This document shows positions 55,549-62,379 of a stretch of 64,000 nt of DNA, piece by piece (position 1 is the stretch's first letter; every line of letters starts with the position of its first letter). The notes under the pieces are model-generated. The model ran no database searches, had not been told where the DNA came from, and worked only from the letters and a program-made list of their open reading frames with translations. This DNA is from a virus. The stretch spans positions 97,401 to 161,400 of the IMG/VR virus record IMGVR_UViG_3300025146_000011. One strand, written 5' to 3'. Position numbers and translations under genes: made by a program.

Positions 55549-57263
55549 TAGCTACCTCGCGTAAAACTTCTACGTCTTATACCTGAACCACCAAATCTAG
55601 ATACTGTAGGATTAAAGCTGTCGAATCCCCCTCCTCGCAATCCATACTGATTGGATGGTATAAACCCAGGCGGAGGGGGCTCATAATCTATATTGGTGTT
55701 GCGTTTTTGTAATGGTGAGGTTTTGTTTTCAGGTACGCGCTTTAAGATATTGCTAATAGGCTGCATCTCAGCATAAGATTCTACCTTGCCCATATTTAAA
55801 AAGTGTTCGGTAATACCATATACTGCTAACATAAGAGCGTCTATGGCATGTTCGTTCTTAGAAGAGAAAATGGGTTGTCCATTTTGGCTCATACGCTTAA
55901 CTCGATATTCGTTTAACTCTAGGGTCATGAAGTGATCATGAGGACTTAGTATAAGTACTTCGTCATCAAACATCTGAGTTAATCTATTTACCATTAGTGG
56001 TTTGATTGGCGTTGATGATCTTACCCTAGTATGCGGATCTAGAATATCTACTGACTGTCCAAAATGTACACCAATTACTTTATCGTGAAGTTTGGTTTCT
56101 GGATTCTCCAAACCAACTACTTTTAAGTTTTCTATCTGACCTTCTCCATAACCACGATCACAATAGATATAATCTGGTTGATAGAAATCATTAAGCATAA
56201 CTATTTTCTTAGTAGCGTTATGTAGGGTATATTCTCCTATTGGTATTTCATGTCTTGCTATTACGCGCATATAATAGTCTTTATCATCATATCTTTCAAA
56301 CTGCACAACAACTATCTGAGTAGCAGCATGATACTTATCCCAATCTACTCCTATTACGATAGGATGTTCTTTGCTATAAAGCTTAGACATAAGATACCCA
56401 TAATTAGGATGAGATTTGGGAGAATGAGTATACCATGGTGTATCGCGATTTTTAGCAGTATCTATTTTTTCTTTCTTAAATACCGCAAATGATTCAGAAC
56501 CAAAATCAGCTAGTTGTTCATGTTCATACCTAACTGGCCCAATGAGCATACGTATCTGCCTATCACGTTCTTCATTCCAATCTGGTATTGCTTCCCAGCA
56601 ATTATAGTGAAATGATTTGAAGCCTCTGGGTTCTGGATCAACACATGTCTCGTAGTATATACCTCTTTTACCTGATGGAGTAGATGTCATTATAAACCTA
56701 ATGTCATCTGATTGACCCAAGATAGCTAAAGCTGATGTCATGTCATCATCCGTACAATAGTCTGCTTCTTCTACCCATATTAAATCACCCCACTTACCAC
56801 GAATACCCATGGCTGCCATTCCCGACTTGGTACCTGCTGTTAAGAATTGTATAACAGCACCGTTTTTAAAACGCAAAAATGCAGGTGCTTTAGCGGGCTT
56901 CTCTATACTCTCTTGAAAATCTTTAGAGGTATTTATGAGTGTTAGCATATTCTGATAAATATCATTAAGATGGGTTTCTAGTGGAGCCATCACAATAACT
57001 TTGTATCGTTGCTTGCGGGTAGGATCTATGACCTTACCATTAGTAAAACATAACCATAAAACCATCATACATACTAATTCGGTTTTACCACCACGACGTG
57101 CTACGCGTAACGCAAAACGTTTAGCATTTGTTGCAACAACTGTTTGTTGCCAATCACGAAGAGTTTTATCGAAAAATTCTTTTGCGAAGAGAGGAAAGGT
57201 CTTAAGAACTTCTATATACCTACTGCGTTGTTCTGGAGTAAAACGAGTTATATCTATACCCAT
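55548..57263 (-). CDS. Terminase large subunit
   Basis: 571 residues. ATPase domain: Walker A-like RVARRGGKTE (~53-62), Walker B LIWVEEAD (161-168) and a motif III-like TSTPSGKRG (~193-201). Nuclease domain: VIGVDWDKYHA (~303-313), YIYCDRGYGEGQ (~365-376) and a late HAIDALMLA, giving the acidic triad of RNase H-fold nucleases. The C-terminus is a Gly/Arg-rich tail. No clear Shine-Dalgarno precedes ATG 57263. It drives headful-type packaging through the portal encoded downstream. High confidence. Confidence 0.9.
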   Translation of the reverse strand: MGIDITRFTPEQRSRYIEVLKTFPLFAKEFFDKTLRDWQQTVVATNAKRFALRVARRGGKTELVCMMVLWLCFTNGKVIDPTRKQRYKVIVMAPLETHLNDIYQNMLTLINTSKDFQESIEKPAKAPAFLRFKNGAVIQFLTAGTKSGMAAMGIRGKWGDLIWVEEADYCTDDDMTSALAILGQSDDIRFIMTSTPSGKRGIYYETCVDPEPRGFKSFHYNCWEAIPDWNEERDRQIRMLIGPVRYEHEQLADFGSESFAVFKKEKIDTAKNRDTPWYTHSPKSHPNYGYLMSKLYSKEHPIVIGVDWDKYHAATQIVVVQFERYDDKDYYMRVIARHEIPIGEYTLHNATKKIVMLNDFYQPDYIYCDRGYGEGQIENLKVVGLENPETKLHDKVIGVHFGQSVDILDPHTRVRSSTPIKPLMVNRLTQMFDDEVLILSPHDHFMTLELNEYRVKRMSQNGQPIFSSKNEHAIDALMLAVYGITEHFLNMGKVESYAEMQPISNILKRVPENKTSPLQKRNTNIDYEPPPPGFIPSNQYGLRGGGFDSFNPTVSRFGGSGIRRRSFTRGS

Positions 57264-57268
57264 ATAAA

Positions 57269-57742
57269 TTAATAAGATGCTCCATAAAAAGAATTATAAC
57301 CAGCACCACCAATAGAACCTGCTCCTGAATATCTTGCTGACATAAGGGCGGCTTCTTGGCCGATAATATTACGAGCATTTAGCTTAGATTGATTTATAGC
57401 TGTAAGAGCTCTTGCTCTATTAGTAGCCAAATAGGCATTATCTAATACATCTCTAGGTCCAAAGGTTTGGGCACCAAACATCATAGTGCCTGCAGCTTGT
57501 CGCCTGTTGGCTTCCATAGCTGTGCCTGCAGCTGATAAGAAAGGAGCGGCGTGAATTGCTGTCATAGCGGCTGGGTAAAGATACCATAAGGCTTGGGAAC
57601 CTATTGTTTTAAGAGCTGCTGTAACGGGTTTATCACGCTCTCCCAAGTGAGAGCGATACTCCATAACCCCACCAATACCAACAGCAGTTGCTGGCAACCA
57701 TTTAGCTTTAAAATGCTTTGCTATACTTGAAATTAAAGACAT
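57269..57742 (-). CDS. Ala/Gly-rich virion protein, 157 aa
   Basis: AGAGGA precedes ATG 57742. One of three consecutive short proteins rich in Ala, Gly, Met and aromatic residues. It carries hydrophobic helices (ALWYLYPAAMTAIHAAPFLSAAG) and an Arg/Ala helix (NRARALTAINQSKLNARNI), ending in a Gly/Tyr/Ser-rich tail. The amphipathic composition suggests membrane interaction or an internal head protein. No named family. Confidence 0.65.
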   Translation of the reverse strand: MSLISSIAKHFKAKWLPATAVGIGGVMEYRSHLGERDKPVTAALKTIGSQALWYLYPAAMTAIHAAPFLSAAGTAMEANRRQAAGTMMFGAQTFGPRDVLDNAYLATNRARALTAINQSKLNARNIIGQEAALMSARYSGAGSIGGAGYNSFYGASY

Positions 57743-57766
57743 AGATCGAATCCTCTAAATAACCTT

Positions 57767-58159
57767 CTAAAGAAACATATAAGCAGCCGCCATTGGAGAT
57801 ATATTAACATCTGGTGTTTTATTTAAACCAAAAACAAGATCTCCTTGAGCACTTGCTTGGAAACGTTGCATAGGAGAATGTCCTCGCACCTCGGCGTACT
57901 GTTTAGGATCCACACTAGGATAGTTCATAGCACCAAAAGCAAAAGCTCCTGCTGCTATTCCAAAACCAATAGGTGCTTGATACTTATGGGCAAATTTACC
58001 TAAGCTCCAAGCTCCTTGAGCTAAACCCATACCTGTTTGTAGGGTTCCCCTGTTAAACACAGCTCCTGTTACACCCCTAGTAATACCCCATCCTGTACGA
58101 GCCCCAAACTTAGTAGTGCTCCATACACCTTTTAATAATGAACCCAATAAACTTGGCAT
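57767..58159 (-). CDS. Gly/Ala-rich virion protein, 130 aa
   Basis: The Shine-Dalgarno is weak. The sequence begins SLLGSLLKGVWSTTKFGARTGWGITRG and has a hydrophobic middle (PIGFGIAAGAFAFGAMNY), then a polar C-terminus ending NISPMAAAYMFL. The composition resembles the two neighbours more than any other gene here. It may be a membrane-active or internal virion peptide. Function is unknown. Confidence 0.6.
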   Translation of the reverse strand: MPSLLGSLLKGVWSTTKFGARTGWGITRGVTGAVFNRGTLQTGMGLAQGAWSLGKFAHKYQAPIGFGIAAGAFAFGAMNYPSVDPKQYAEVRGHSPMQRFQASAQGDLVFGLNKTPDVNISPMAAAYMFL

Positions 58160-58173
58160 TTGTTATTTTAGCC

Positions 58174-58590
58174 CTATAATCCTATTGGTCCTCTTGACCT
58201 ACCTCTTTGAAAGTTCTCTGCGGGACCACCAAAAGCTACTCCACCTAAGTCTCCTAAGGTACCTACGGTAGCACCTAATCCTCGAGCAATAAGATTAGTT
58301 CCCATCCAACCTCCACCTAAGCCCATACCTACACCTGCTACTTTGCCAGCAGTAGACATCCCACCCCATGCTTCAGCTATACCACCACCAAAACCACTCA
58401 TTGAACCACCAACTCTACCTAAAAAAGATGGACTTGCAAGATTACCCATAAGACTAGGCGAACCAGCCCAACCACTTCTCATACCACCAAATCCTGCACC
58501 AAACATCCCTGCTCCTTGTTTGATAGCAGCATAAGCTGAAGGGGCATATCTCGTCATATTATTCCATATACTACCAACAAAATTAGGCAT
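58174..58590 (-). CDS. Gly-rich virion protein, 138 aa
   Basis: AAAGGA precedes ATG 58590. About one quarter glycine with Met/Ser/Trp interspersed (GMFGAGFGGMRSGW, GFGGGIAEAWGGMSTAGKVAGVGMGLGGGW) and a terminal basic tail (RGRSRGPIGL). It is the first of a three-gene series between small and large terminase. No catalytic motif. The opposite-strand open frame is a composition artefact. Confidence 0.6.
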   Translation of the reverse strand: MPNFVGSIWNNMTRYAPSAYAAIKQGAGMFGAGFGGMRSGWAGSPSLMGNLASPSFLGRVGGSMSGFGGGIAEAWGGMSTAGKVAGVGMGLGGGWMGTNLIARGLGATVGTLGDLGGVAFGGPAENFQRGRSRGPIGL

Positions 58591-58592
58591 GC

Positions 58593-59261
58593 CTAATCAT
58601 CCTTTCGAATATCAGTAACTTCAGCATCAAGGGTAAGCAACCGATCAGCTACCTCAGCACCTGTATTACCTGATAGTTGCTTCTTATCAGCTCTCGTAGC
58701 TTGTAATAGCCTAAGGATTTCATGTCTACGGCGCATATGCTTATCGCGAATATCTAGTGATGCATTAACTTCTTTCTTAGTGTAAACCTCACTGTTCTTC
58801 GTAGCTAGAACAGGAACATCCACTACTTCATATTCAAGAGATAATCTCTTCTCGCATCGCTCGATCATAACCTCTATAGCTACTAACTCCTTCACTAACG
58901 TGAAGTCGGCAAAGTGGTCGTCCTTATTTGGATCTATACCAAACTCACGGAGATACCTATCTGTATTGGTCATAACCAATGCTATCTCAGGCACACACCT
59001 GTCACCTATGTGTGCCTCTTGTGCCTGCCACGCACCACATATAAGAGCAAAAGGACATTGCTCGCCATTACATAACATGGGTACATTAGCAAACATACCA
59101 TGAGTACTACGTCGTTGTTGAAGTTCTACTGTTATAGCATCAACCTTACGTTGATCTAAATTCCACTCTCGAGGAAATTTCCATCCAGGAGGAGGAGCTG
59201 GAAGCTCCCTATTATTCTTAACTAATGATTCTATATTTGGCTTACGATAATTTCTTCGCAT
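58593..59261 (-). CDS. Small terminase subunit candidate with cysteine cluster, 222 aa
   Basis: I place the start at ATG 59261 (MRRNYRKPN), which has GGAG 8 nt upstream; ATG 59297 has none. Residues ~65-95 hold CNGEQCPFALICGAW and GDRCVPE, a four-cysteine arrangement that could bind zinc or an iron-sulphur cluster. The C-terminal half is helical and charged (KHMRRRHEILRLLQATRADKKQL), suitable for DNA binding and oligomerisation. As first gene of the late operon it occupies the usual small-terminase place. The identity is inferred, not motif-proven. Confidence 0.5.
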   Translation of the reverse strand: MRRNYRKPNIESLVKNNRELPAPPPGWKFPREWNLDQRKVDAITVELQQRRSTHGMFANVPMLCNGEQCPFALICGAWQAQEAHIGDRCVPEIALVMTNTDRYLREFGIDPNKDDHFADFTLVKELVAIEVMIERCEKRLSLEYEVVDVPVLATKNSEVYTKKEVNASLDIRDKHMRRRHEILRLLQATRADKKQLSGNTGAEVADRLLTLDAEVTDIRKDD

Positions 59262-59297
59262 TACAATATCTCCGTTTAATTGATGCATTAGATCCAT

Positions 59298-59523
59298 AGG
59301 TTATTAGGTGCTAACTAATTATATACTGTATATGGTTTTTCCGCAACCTTAATGGATTGCTTATTACTGACAGAGATCTCTGTATGTAATATTACATACA
59401 GTAATATCTTATAAGAGAACTACTTTTAGTAGTTCTCTGTATTATAATATTACTGACAGTGATGTTATATATATTATATAAAAGAATTAATATATAACAT
59501 ATATTGATCTTTTTGTCAAGTGA
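59298..59523 (-). promoter_or_regulatory. Late-operon leader region with promoter, operators and dyads
   Basis: No gene is visible. On the minus strand TTGACA (59519-59514), a 17-nt spacer and TATATA (59496-59491) preceded by TGT form a strong sigma70-like promoter pointing to the terminase genes. Downstream lie a 12-bp palindrome (59371-59382), a 20-bp palindrome (59381-59400), an 11-bp hairpin with a 3-nt loop (59414-59438) and TATTACTGACAG repeated at 59362-59373 and 59448-59459. The repeats look like operator sites for a phage regulator. The structured leader is about 220 nt. Confidence 0.6.
59491..59519 (-). promoter_or_regulatory. Candidate extended -10 promoter for the late block
   Basis: TTGACA at the -35 position, a 17-nt spacer, then TGT-TATATA. 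Orientation is toward the terminase and structural genes. It is the best-matching promoter I found in the window. Confidence 0.6.
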
Positions 59524-59920
59524 TCAGGAATGCCATAAATCCATGGGTGAGGTATTAACTTGAGGAATATGTTCTTCCCGCTTACGCTTATTACCCTTAC
59601 CAGCTTTATCCATGGCTACCGCTTGAACTTTGCTTTTACCTGATCTAATTAACTCAGCTTAACTCAGTAATGTTATCTGCAATAGTTTGTTTGCTAGATC
59701 CTTTCTTAAGGGGTATAGATCTAATACCTCTTTCTGCTTTCCATTTTCCGATCATCGAATCGTCTAGGATGTGGTCTCCTGTATATGCCTCAGGAAACAG
59801 CTCTAATTGGTCATATAGCGCAGAAGTTACTCCAAGTTGGTCTAAGATACCTGTCACCTCTAACTCATGTGTTTTAGGCCCATCTGAGATGATAATACAT
59901 ACATAGGTTATACTATCCAA
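59524..59920 (-). pseudogene. Small gene apparently frameshifted by a 10-bp tandem duplication
   Basis: The visible frame from 59920 (88 codons, MDSITYVCIIISDGPKTHEL...) stops at 59654. At 59649-59667 the 9-mer TTAACTCAG (plus strand) occurs twice with period 10. Removing one copy joins NITEL directly to IRSGKSKVQAVAMDKAGKGN and on to PMDLWHS with a TGA at 59526-59524, a frame of 128 residues. Both halves look protein-like. The start overlaps the upstream gene by 13 nt. Function is unknown. It may be a decayed gene, a reversible switch or a sequence error. Confidence 0.55.
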
Positions 59921-60147
59921 GAACTATTTGTCCATCGATCTAGAATAGTCATCGTACCTGGTTGAAATTTCTCAGCGTAAGCTACAGCATCATTACTGGT
60001 ATCAAAGATGTGCCTAATAGGATTATTTATGCTACCTACTTCAAATCTACCTTCGGTAATAAATACCTTATCCACCGCCGTTAGGAACGGCGATACCTTA
60101 TTAGGTAAATCATTATATTTATTACTTCTAATGTTTGGTACTATCAT
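59908..60147 (-). CDS. Small unrecognised protein, 79 aa
   Basis: I choose ATG 60147 (MIVPNIRSNKYNDL) because GGGAG is 8 nt upstream; the ATG at 60168 lacks one. The sequence continues KVFITEGRFEVGSINNPIRHIFDTSNDAVAYAEKFQPGTMTILDRW, compact and plausible. It is intact while its two neighbours both carry frame-disrupting duplications. No motif recognised; its AT-rich codons resemble the late genes, but a short GC-rich hairpin (cgccgtt-agg-aacggcg) is present inside. Confidence 0.55.
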   Translation of the reverse strand: MIVPNIRSNKYNDLPNKVSPFLTAVDKVFITEGRFEVGSINNPIRHIFDTSNDAVAYAEKFQPGTMTILDRWTNSSWIV

Positions 60148-60443
60148 CAGGTGTACTCCCTTGGACATCAGTTGTTATATCTCCCCACCCTAACTTGTTA
60201 GGGTAATATACCTTTTGGATCGAAGCCAGTATTTGATCACCACTTAAGTTACGGGGGAAGGCAATACCTTCCCTGTTGTATATTGGGGGATACTCTATCT
60301 TAGCTAATCTAATGTTTCCTCTGCACATCCATATCTCTTTTGTTAATTCGGGGAAACCATCGTCAATAGATTCATTGAGAATAAGTTGTCCGTTATAACA
60401 ACACCATCTTTCAAGCAAGGTTACTATTTCTTGGAATATTCAT
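60128..60443 (-). pseudogene. Small gene with (CTTG)2 frame disruption near its start
   Basis: AAGAGG stands 8 nt before ATG 60443, but that frame reads only MNIPRNSNLA then stops. A tandem CTTGCTTG (minus strand, ~60419-60412) lies exactly there. Dropping one CTTG gives MNIPRNSNLERWCCYNGQL and an open frame to 60128. Without correction a TTG at 60418 (no ribosome site) could start a 96-codon product. The protein is Cys/Trp-rich at the N-terminus (RWCCYNG, WMCRGN). Function is unknown. Confidence 0.5.
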
Positions 60444-60748
60444 GATATATACCTCTTGTTAGATATAAAAGCTGTTAAAGCCCTGGCGAAAGCTAAATAA
60501 GAGAAGGTTCCACTAAAAATTTTAGAAGGCTTCTTAAAGCTAGGGGTAATTACCCCTAGCTTCCAGTACCCACCCCTTCCCCTACGATGTGTTCTAGGCT
60601 CATTTATTTGCTTGTGGTGCGAGCAGGTAACCCCGTTAGGGTGAGTGTATGTGTGTGTGGGTGGTAATGCAGATAATATCACAGGGGATTTATCGTTTGG
60701 TGCCCCACCCCCCCCTGTGAACTATGTGGCTGAAAGGAGGTGAAATAT
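60444..60748. promoter_or_regulatory. Divergent intergenic region with 26-bp perfect palindrome
   Basis: Between the minus-strand small genes and the plus-strand cassette. It contains a self-complementary 26-mer at 60537-60562 (aagctaggggta / taccccTAGCTT arms, no loop), then a GT-rich stretch (60640-60665). I see no convincing coding sequence; the 80-codon minus-strand frame here begins in simple-sequence DNA and lacks a ribosome site. Promoters for both directions probably lie here but none matches consensus well. Confidence 0.5.
60537..60562. repeat. 26-bp perfect palindrome, candidate operator
   Basis: Every base pairs with its mirror, including the centre (TAATTA), so it is unlike the looped hairpins to its right. 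A location between divergent gene sets fits a dimeric repressor site. Confidence 0.6.
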
Positions 60749-60823
60749 ATGATATTTGAACTTTGGATTTGTGTCGCCTATTGTTGGGCGATACTGAACG
60801 CTGAGTTCGCAACCATAGAGTAA
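60749..60823 (+). CDS. 24-aa minigene
   Basis: AAAGGAGGTGA lies 8 nt before ATG 60749. The peptide is MIFELWICVAYCWAILNAEF plus ATIE: hydrophobic with two cysteines and two tryptophans. Its stop TAA sits in the loop of an 11-bp stem (60808-60835). Two more small stems (60774-60791; gaac/gttc near 60795) lie inside the gene. It could be a membrane micropeptide or a leader peptide whose translation controls the next gene. Small size makes the call uncertain, but the ribosome site is one of the best in the window. Confidence 0.5.
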   Translation: MIFELWICVAYCWAILNAEFATIE

Positions 60824-60826
60824 TCT

Positions 60827-60931
60827 ATGGTTGCGGGCTTAACCCCAACCACGGGGTGTAGGTGGGAGGTGGCTTGCGACACCGATGATGAGGTCTATGT
60901 AAGACCTGACCGTGAGGCAGGCTGTAGATGA
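60827..60931 (+). CDS. 34-aa coupled minigene candidate
   Basis: ATG 60827 is 3 nt after the previous stop with no own ribosome site, so expression would need reinitiation. The peptide is basic then acidic (MVAGLTPTTGCRWEV, ACDTDDEVYVRPDREAGCR), with three cysteines. Its ATG lies in the 3' arm of the same stem that loops the preceding stop codon, which would couple both. Without supporting data it may be just leader sequence. Confidence 0.35.
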   Translation: MVAGLTPTTGCRWEVACDTDDEVYVRPDREAGCR

Positions 60932-60943
60932 AAGGAGTATAAT

Positions 60944-61180
60944 ATGAGTATTTGTAAAGGTAGAGAGCTTTACGACGCCATCATGGAATGGTGTCAGAAC
61001 CCGCCCGCGGGGTTCACTGGATGGGTAGGCTATGCCTACCCGTCCAGCTGCGCAGCGTGCGCAGCTGAAAAGATTGAATGCACGAGTTTTTACATTCACA
61101 GTAACCTCGGCCAGTGCGTTAATGTTGTAATAAAGGGGAAGGAGGATCTCGGCGCATTCTACGCCGAGGTCTCTGAGTAA
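60944..61180 (+). CDS. Small cysteine-containing protein, 78 aa
   Basis: AAAGGAG six bases before ATG 60944. The sequence MSICKGRELYDAIMEWCQNPP, GYAYPSSCAACAAEKIECTSFYIHSN has five cysteines in the first 46 residues, including CAAC, and may bind metal. Family not recognised. The DNA is packed with hairpins: an 8-bp stem at 60974-60995, a 14-bp stem at 61017-61047, a 10-bp perfect stem at 61045-61067 and a 7-bp stem at 61148-61168. A strong terminator follows. Confidence 0.75.
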   Translation: MSICKGRELYDAIMEWCQNPPAGFTGWVGYAYPSSCAACAAEKIECTSFYIHSNLGQCVNVVIKGKEDLGAFYAEVSE

Positions 61181-61188
61181 AGTAAGTT

Positions 61189-61230
61189 GGGGGGAAGGGA
61201 GAGCTTACAAGCTCTCCCTTCCCCTTTTTT
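61189..61230 (+). terminator. Rho-independent terminator after the 78-aa gene
   Basis: A 15-bp G/A-rich perfect stem (61191-61224) with a tiny loop and TTTTTT at 61225-61230. It closes the first early transcription unit. Confidence 0.9.
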
Positions 61231-61287
61231 GCACCCACCAAGTGGGTGACATTACGCCGCTTAACAGCGGCAGAAAGTAGGTATTAT

Positions 61288-61455
61288 ATGATGAGTTTTG
61301 AAAGTTGGATCGAAAAGAGATACTCGGGTTGGGAACCCGAGTTAGTCTGGGGGCTTTTGGACAAGCTCCCAGAGTATGTCTGGGAGTTACGCTCGCGATA
61401 TCATCGCGAGCAGCTTTCAGAAGCTGTTCGCCTTCGAAAGGAGGTGAGCAAATGA
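61288..61455 (+). CDS. Small acidic/aromatic protein, 55 aa
   Basis: ATG 61288 (MMSFESWIEKRYSGW) is preceded by a weak AGTAGGT. An in-frame GTG at 61246 lies in a hairpin and is less likely. The helix WGLLDKLPEYVWELRSRYHREQLSEAVRLRKE fills the C-terminal half. Hairpins: 9-bp at 61322-61342, 10-bp at 61347-61372, a competing 8-bp at 61366-61386, 9-bp at 61391-61411 and 6-bp at 61411-61426. The stop overlaps the next ATG (ATGA). Confidence 0.7.
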   Translation: MMSFESWIEKRYSGWEPELVWGLLDKLPEYVWELRSRYHREQLSEAVRLRKEVSK

Positions 61456-61616
61456 TCAGGGACCTGATTGATGAGTTGTACCTGGAGGCAGCCCCTTGCT
61501 GGGGCTGCCTCCAGCAGGTAGACCAGGACTATGAGTCCTGGTCGGAAGACCTCGTTCTTACGGACGAGGATATCAACGCGATGTACGATGAGTACATCGC
61601 GCGAAAGGAGGGATAG
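61452..61616 (+). CDS. Small acidic protein, 54 aa
   Basis: AAAGGAGGTGAG stands 4-6 nt before ATG 61452, inside the 3' end of the previous gene. The acidic helical peptide is MIRDLIDELYLEAAPCWGC, then DQDYESWSEDLVLTDEDINAMYDEYIA. A CWGC pair is present. The gene is almost entirely stems: 14-bp perfect 61482-61514, 10-bp 61521-61543, 8-bp 61550-61569 and 10-bp 61577-61601. The net charge could suit a DNA-mimic or anti-defence protein, but that is speculation. Confidence 0.7.
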   Translation: MIRDLIDELYLEAAPCWGCLQQVDQDYESWSEDLVLTDEDINAMYDEYIARKEG

Positions 61617-61686
61617 TTAGGACTGAGCTTACGAGGTAGTGACCGCCTCGTTAAATAATGGTCACGAGAAAGAGAGGTGAGTAAAT

Positions 61687-61890
61687 ATGTTAAGGTTGTT
61701 AATTTGTATTTTTATAGCAGTACTAGGTTGGTTCCTTCGAAAGAAGGACAACCTAATTGGTACCACCCTCTTATGGGTGGGGTTGGTGGGAGCAGCTTGT
61801 GTGCTGCTCCCATGGTTGGGAGGAGTGCTTGTAGTACTCCTCCTATTAGGAGGAGCAGGGTTTGTTGTTGATATATGCAGCAAGCGGTAG
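61687..61890 (+). CDS. Small integral membrane protein, 67 aa
   Basis: AGAGGTGA precedes ATG 61687. MLRLLICIFIAVLGWFL, then a short KK loop, TTLLWVGLVGAACVLLPW and GGVLVVLLLLGGAGFVV give three hydrophobic segments. A second frame starting at 61677 is a shadow. Hairpins include a GAAA-tetraloop stem (61724-61755), a 10-bp stem at 61787-61812 and an 11-bp stem at 61819-61843 that competes with a 7-bp one at 61837-61855. The stop codon is partly in the loop of a 7-bp stem (61879-61896). Confidence 0.7.
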   Translation: MLRLLICIFIAVLGWFLRKKDNLIGTTLLWVGLVGAACVLLPWLGGVLVVLLLLGGAGFVVDICSKR

Positions 61891-61918
61891 CTTGCTAGAT
61901 TAGAAAGGAGGGATATTA

Positions 61919-62137
61919 ATGGAATACTTGTTTAAGTTCGTGCGCTGTCAGTACAGCGCACGAATGATGTTTATCACTAACCCAGAATGGGTTAGTGATC
62001 TAGGATACAACCCTGAAGTAATAAAGGGTTGTATCCTGAAAGCAATCTGGGCACTTTATTTGCCCAGATTGTATGATGGAGCCCTAATAAGATGTGACTG
62101 GATATGGTATCTAAGTCACGTCTCAACAAACAACTAA
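61919..62137 (+). CDS. Small unrecognised protein, 72 aa
   Basis: AAAGGAGGG is 7 nt before ATG 61919. The peptide (MEYLFKFVRCQYSARMMFIT, EVIKGCILKAIWALYLPRLYDGALIRCDWIWYL) is aromatic and partly amphipathic, with three cysteines. Stems: 12-bp perfect 61937-61964, 12-bp perfect 61973-61999, 13-bp 62002-62037, 11-bp 62043-62071 and 10-bp 62090-62123 with an inner 4-bp stem. These cover about 150 of 219 nt. Function is unknown. Confidence 0.75.
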   Translation: MEYLFKFVRCQYSARMMFITNPEWVSDLGYNPEVIKGCILKAIWALYLPRLYDGALIRCDWIWYLSHVSTNN

Positions 62138-62153
62138 AGAAAGGAGGTGAAAT

Positions 62154-62333
62154 ATGAGAATATTATCATCAACTTCTATGGTGGAAGTTGATGATATAGA
62201 CTTCTGCACTGTATGTGGAGAAGTAGGTCTCCTGACATCTTGTCAGGAGATGGGCGTATGCGTTGATTGTGCATACGATTGGGGGTGGGTAATAGCCTGC
62301 CCCCTGGAAGACGACTACGAGGATTACTCGTAG
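62154..62333 (+). CDS. Zinc-ribbon-like small protein, 59 aa
   Basis: AAAGGAGGTGA lies 6 nt upstream of ATG 62154. The peptide MRILSSTSMVEVDDIDFCTV, CGEVGLLTSCQEMGVCVDCAYDWG has CxxC (18, 21) and CxxC (36, 39) with additional C30 and C49, a typical zinc-ribbon spacing. The C-terminus is acidic (EDDYEDYS). Stems: 13-bp 62164-62196, 10-bp 62228-62250, 7-bp 62255-62277 and 9-bp 62313-62335 with the TAG stop in its 3' arm. A terminator follows. It may bind RNA polymerase or nucleic acid; that is inference. Confidence 0.7.
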   Translation: MRILSSTSMVEVDDIDFCTVCGEVGLLTSCQEMGVCVDCAYDWGWVIACPLEDDYEDYS

Positions 62334-62338
62334 TCTTC

Positions 62339-62379
62339 GGAGCGGTAGAGGCTTGTTTAGCTCTACCGCTCCCCTTTTT
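62339..62379 (+). terminator. Rho-independent terminator after the zinc-ribbon gene
   Basis: A 12-bp perfect stem (62339-62350 / 62361-62372) followed by CCTTTTT. It ends the second early transcription unit. Confidence 0.9.

Noticed and set aside
60440-60682. 80-codon minus-strand frame
   Set aside because: It starts in GT/CA simple sequence, has no ribosome site and crosses the 26-bp palindrome.
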